Origin: Paraconiothyrium sp. Pb-2020
Lineage: Eukaryota; Ascomycota; Dothideomycetes; Pleosporales; Didymosphaeriaceae
DNA length: 64,000 nt
NCBI GenBank assembly: GCA_022419385.1
Contig: JAJUBI010000006.1
Location: 1 to 64,000 of the forward strand
Direction: 5' to 3'
Position 1 is the stretch's first letter; the number at the start of each line of letters is the position of its first letter. This document shows, piece by piece, positions 59,701 through 64,000 of this stretch. A program made the position numbers and the translations under genes. Under the pieces are notes generated by a model that saw only the letters and a program-made list of their open reading frames with translations, did no database searches and was not told the DNA's origin.

Positions 59701-61934
59701 TGAACAACCGGTTGGTAACAGTAACCTCCAGCTGGGTATTCGGGCTCTTGGCCTTCTCGACACTCTGGAGTTTTCCGAAGAGATGCCCGTAGATGCGCAC
59801 CTAGGACCAAATGAAGTCGTTGTCAGAGTTCGCTCTATAGGTGTTAACTTCAAGGACTGTCTAACGCTTCTCGGACGCATAGACACAGATGCTCTCGGGA
59901 CAGAATGTGCAGGCACAGTGGTGTACGCCGGAAGCGCTTGTGGGAACATAGTTCCAGGAACACGAGTTGCCGTGGCGGTGTTCGACGCTTATCGGACCTT
60001 TGTTCGCACAACCATAGATCGGGTAACGGTTATACCAGACCAGATGTCATTTGCGCAAGCTGCATCGATCCCAACTGCATTCTGCACGGCTTATTTTAGC
60101 CTGATTCAGGTCGCAAGGCTACAACCAAATGAGACGATTCTCATTCATGCGGCTTCAGGAGGTACAGGGCAAGCTGCAATACAAGTTGCACAACAAGTCG
60201 GGGCTGAGATCTTTGCCACTGTTGGATCGTTGGCTAAGAAACAGCTTCTAGAGGAAGTGTACGGTATCCCAGAGTCGCATATATTCTACAGTCGCGACAC
60301 CTCGTTCGCTGAAAGGGTGATGCAAGCAACGAACAACCGTGGCGTGGACGTGGTTCTGAACTCGCTAGCCGGCAAGCAACTTCAAGCATCATGGGATACC
60401 ATCGCGCACTTCGGAAGATTCGTTGAGATCGGAAGAAGCGACATCGATTCGAGAAGAATGCTACCCATGTATTCGTTCAGGAAAAATGCCTCATTTACCG
60501 GAGTGGACCTTACTTTAGTCATTGATGCACCAGGCAGCCGTGCGAACAAGAGCCGTGGACAGGAGATTTCCGAGAAAGTTATGGAACACGTCAGAGCCGG
60601 CACCTATAAGCCGGTGCATCCCATTCATGAATACGACGTTGGAAACATTGAGCATGCCCTCAGATTCATTCAAAGCGGTAAGAGCTCGGGGAAGATCGTC
60701 GTTAACGTATCTCAAGACTCTGTCGTGCCTGTAAGTTATCGATTCTCGCATTCAAGATGCTCGCTAACCATTCACGCGACAGGTCGTCCAAGGACCTCAC
60801 TCGCCGTACCGACTTCGTCCAGATGCCACATATGTCATTTGTGGTGGTCTAGGCGGGCTGGGACGCATCGTTGCAAATTGGCTCTGTGACAGGGGTGCGA
60901 AGAACCTGATACTGCTTTCACGATCTGGCACCACGAATCCGGAAGTACGAGGGCAAGTAGAGAAGCTTCGCGCACGTGGCATAAACGTTGAATGTCCCAT
61001 GTGCGACATCTCAGATCTCGAAGCCCTAAAGAGCGCTCTAGGGGCGTGTTCACACCTACCCCCAATAAAGGGGTGTTTCCAGGGTGCCATGGTTCTCCGA
61101 GACGCCACCTTCGCGAAGATGACCTATGACCAATGGACCGAGTGTACTCTCCCGAAGGTCCAAGGTTCTTGGAATCTGCACCAGGCAATGAAAGGAGCTG
61201 ACCTCGACTTCTTCGTTCTGTTTTCTTCCGCTGGCGCCATTTTCGGCAACGGTGGTCAAAGCAACTACGCAGCGGGGAATACCTTCCAGGATGCGCTCGC
61301 CCGATTCCGCGTCTCTCAAGGCGAGAAAGCTATATCACTGAATCTGGGCATGATTTTGGGTGGTGGCTATGTGGCTGAGAATGATGCGATACGAGAAAGA
61401 CTCATCCGCAACCGCGAGATATTTCCCATACAGTTGGAAGAGTTCCTTGCCATGCTCGACTATTGTTGCAATCCTGAACTTGGCCTTCTGTCCCCTGATC
61501 AATGCCAATTGGTTACGGGAGTAACCCTGCCCGCCCAACTCCGCGCCGAAGGGAGGGATGTGCCATTGAGGTTACTGCAACCAATACTTCGGTGCATTGC
61601 TCAGATTCCGGTCCGCATGTCGGTAAAAACCCAAAATGACGGTACCGATGACAACTTGACTGCGAGATTCCGGGAAGCAGAGAATGTGAATGAAGCTGCG
61701 AGCGTGGCGACTGCGATGTTGAGGATCAAAACAAGTAAGCTACTTGGGATGCAGGTTCAAGAGATTGAACCAAACAGCCAGATTGAGCATTACGGCGTAG
61801 ATTCCCTAGTTGCGATTGAGCTTCGAAACTGGATTTCGAAGGAAGTCGATGTAGATATTGCCGTGTTTGAGATACTGGGGGGGATGACGTTGCTAGAACT
61901 TGGAAGCCTGATCGCGCAGAGGTCTGCTAAATAG
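53762..61934 (+). CDS. Highly reducing polyketide synthase (KS-AT-DH-MT-ER-KR-ACP)
   Basis: Ten exons (53762-53959, 54017-54161, 54209-54477, 54549-54894, 54944-55034, 55089-55245, 55300-55903, 55957-56116, 56167-60730, 60783-61934) sum to exactly 2562 codons without a break, giving 2561 residues. KS: DTACSSS (Cys ~183), EAHGTATPVGDP, KSNIGHLEGASG (His ~359). AT: GHSSGE (Ser ~650). DH: HVINGANIYP (His ~998) with Asp in VVLDATFH (~1180). C-methyltransferase: LEIGAGTGGS (~1455). ER: VNFKD and HAASGGTGQAA (~1983). KR: ICGGLGGLG (~2200) with LFSSAGAIFGNGGQSNYAAGN. ACP: YGVDSLVAIEL (Ser ~2519). It ends 42 residues later, with no thioesterase, reductase or condensation domain. Every catalytic motif is present, so it should make a reduced, possibly methylated, polyketide chain. 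Release probably needs a separate enzyme, such as the FSH1-type hydrolase at 51.5 kb. Confidence 0.95.
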
Positions 61935-62177
61935 GCGTGCGAGGCTTTAGAAAACTACAAATGCTTGAATACCTTCACCACACCGGATGAACGCTGTGAA
62001 ATAGCACAAGATGTGTGTTTTCCTACGGCACTGGCGCTAGTGGCCAGAAGCTTGTGTCGAACCATTGAATATTCCAGAGAGGATCGTTCAGATCAACGTC
62101 TGAATGCTCGAAGGGGTTGGGTGCAAGGGATGCGCCGTCATGGCTGGCTGGCATAGCAGAGGCGCCTTGGATGCGTG
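61935..62177. other. Convergent 3' intergenic region
   Basis: 243 bp between the PKS stop and the end of the minus-strand regulator. No gene; transcript ends of both are expected here. Confidence 0.4.
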
Positions 62178-64000
62178 TTAGCACGTGATAAGGACCAATC
62201 GATCTGCATCACAATTGCTGCAGCAAGAACTCAAACACCACAGCAGACGTCGCCGATAGTATTCAAATTCTTCCTGCGCCCACTCTGGATCTGAACAATA
62301 AGCGAGACGATTGACGTACCTCTGATACGATGCTTTGCCGTCTGCTTCACAATGTCTATGAAGCTTTCGAGCTGCTTCCTCGCACCTCGCGCGTTCTCGA
62401 TTTGCCATTGGTGCCCTTCCAGCACTTCGAAAGCCATCGTTATCGTGTCTCTGTACTTGGTGCCTGGCTCAATACTGACTTCGAACTCTGGCACCAGGGA
62501 AGCGGCGATGATGAGAGTAGCCGCAGACAGAACCATGAAAACGACGCTGGAGCTCATGATGCGGTAAGCGGAATGTAGGTTGTCGTGAAGCATGCTGATA
62601 GCTGATACTGCTGTTTCGATCGATAAGGCTGAGACTGTGCGGCGAAGCGTGGTCTCGGCTGATGACACGGTCTCAGTGGCGGAAGGTGACGAGAATGACA
62701 TGCGCGCGGCGGCCAGAACAGGAGGACGAAGCAGGATCGAGCGGACATTTAAGATTCTGCCATTGCATAAGTAAGCTATGCATTCGGCGATCAGGAAGGA
62801 CTACAGGGTCTGGTATCAGTGCGCTCACCTCAGCATCACTGATTCTGCTTGAAGCTTGAACATCCGGGCTCGAGGGGTGTCTTCGCTCATTGATTTGTTC
62901 AGTTTCAAGTGAGCGGGCAGATTTCTCTCGATCGCATCAAGCTTTTCATTCAGCTGAAGGGTTTCTGCAAGCTCTGGCAATCCAAAACTCTTGTTGATCG
63001 CCTCGCCGTTCATGTTACGGGCTTCGTCCAGTACTTGGAAGATCTTTACGGAGATGTTGAAAGCTTCTAGCACAGACGACACGTTAGTAGTATGACTTTC
63101 GTTTTCGTTCTCGAGGGGTTGAGTGTCATCCAACGCTGCTGGAAGGGGGATTGTGTCATCTACTGCTAGCATAGGAGTCCTCCCGAAGAGTTGGGATACG
63201 AGTCTGGCGTCATGTAAGTAAGATCGCGATATAAGCTCAGGCAAGTATCCATTTGCCTAGATCAATCCGAACCTTTCAAGAAACATGCATTGATGCCAAA
63301 GCCGCTTGAACATTTCCCGATCAATAAGATCTGAACTTTGATCAAGGCTCATAAGTTGCCTTAGGGCTTGTGTGTTTCGAATAGCCAACGCCAGTGTATT
63401 TGAGCATCGGTAAGAGTACCTGGTGTACGTGAGATATACTGTAGTGAGCAACAGACACTGTATTGTTTCTGTTTGAGGCAAGTCCAGTGCATCGAGAGGC
63501 ATGAGCTTGCGCGTCCGCTGGTAGAATGTATCAGCTGTTCGCAGCTTGAGCTGATGTTCAACAATCGAGTTGTTTAGACACCCTAGAGCGAACACCATGT
63601 TGAGTACTGCATGAAAGGTGACCTCTGCCGCCAGGCTTTGGACCCCGATTTGAGGTCGCGGATCCCACATACGACTATATTTTTCGTGAAATGACGGCAT
63701 GTGCAAGATTGGAAAAAGAGGATACACATAAGTTTCGAAACAACGGACCAAGTCATCGGACATGGTCCTTGGGGGCATCACCATTGATGCGGCGTCTACT
63801 GCGATTGGCCAGGTATCGTTGTTTTCTAGAAGCGGCCTAGTTGAGGATGTTGGACCTGCCGAGCTAGTGATCTGCTGAATGAAGTATGTAGTTTGGTGCT
63901 CGACAAATGGCTGCTCATGAGGTGCATCGACATTTTCGGTGCTCGCATCATTCGTAGTTTCAGAAACGGCAGCGTAAGTCGGGGCAGCGATTGCGCGCTG
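62178..64000 (-). CDS. Fungal-specific transcription factor, partial (N-terminus off window)
   Basis: The frame is open to the window edge (exon 63273-64000), followed by exons 62829-63203 and about 62320-62756. The fungal_trans domain is seen as VRCFETYVYPLFPILHMPSFHEKY, FHAVLNMVFALGCL, RLWHQCMFLER-LVSQLFGRTPML and later a long helical C-terminus. The DNA-binding part, presumably Zn2Cys6, lies beyond 64000. The 3' end is ambiguous. A 29-nt GTACGT..TTCAG segment (62291-62319), if spliced, leads to DPEWAQEEFEYYRRRLLW and a stop at 62178; unspliced, the frame stops at 62231. It is convergent with the PKS, 243 bp away, and is the natural candidate for the pathway regulator of the 46-64 kb cluster. 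Confidence 0.85.

Noticed and set aside
1..64000. tRNA, rRNA and CRISPR features
   Set aside because: No rRNA-like blocks or regularly spaced repeat arrays were seen; no tRNA could be recognised by eye, although a covariance-model scan would be needed to exclude one.

Overview
The window is a chromosome end of a filamentous ascomycete (Pezizomycotina; the class cannot be fixed from sequence alone). It opens with a CCCTAA/TTAGGG telomere. The genes are eukaryotic: introns of about 45-110 nt with GT..AG ends and CTAAC-like branch points, a fungal_trans regulator family, UstYa/DUF3328, fungal rhodopsin-like and FSH1-type proteins, and a highly reducing polyketide synthase (PKS).

Layout. 0-18 kb is a decaying subtelomere. 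It holds a P450 cut off by the telomere just before its heme loop, an MFS exporter with one frameshift, a damaged UstYa-like oxidase, an intact secreted three-repeat peptide precursor (candidate RiPP precursor), an Ala-rich secreted protein, a Tri12-type MFS relic and an ankyrin/CorA-like membrane protein. At 18.6-20.7 kb there is another MFS gene with one frameshift.

21-38 kb is an intact catabolic-looking cluster: a beta-hydroxyacid dehydrogenase, a C2H2/fungal_trans regulator, an aspartate-aminotransferase-like enzyme, a DapA/HOGA-type lyase, a 5-oxoprolinase/hydantoinase, a Baeyer-Villiger-type flavin monooxygenase and an ACS-family transporter. The enzymes can be ordered into a plausible route from a hydroxylated 5-oxoproline-like lactam, through 4-hydroxyglutamate and 4-hydroxy-2-oxoglutarate, to pyruvate plus glyoxylate, with glyoxylate then reduced. 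A shared motif, GGWGCTCCACY, lies upstream of the structural genes in all four of their promoter regions. This is the best candidate for an undescribed coordinated system in the window.

38-46 kb decays again: an arylsulfatase pseudogene next to an AT-rich RIP-like block, a T5orf172 (Mug113-like) gene with one in-frame stop, and a rhodopsin-like membrane gene with a shifted C-terminal segment. 46-64 kb is an apparently intact secondary-metabolite cluster: a class C beta-lactamase-like hydrolase/acyltransferase, a P450, an FSH1-type serine hydrolase, a complete 2561-residue KS-AT-DH-MT-ER-KR-ACP PKS without a release domain, and a fungal_trans regulator that runs off the end. The parts list resembles lovastatin-type clusters (PKS, LovD-like, LovG-like, P450, regulator).

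Exon structures were worked out by hand from splice signals and reading-frame continuity. All functions come from motif recognition, with no database search.
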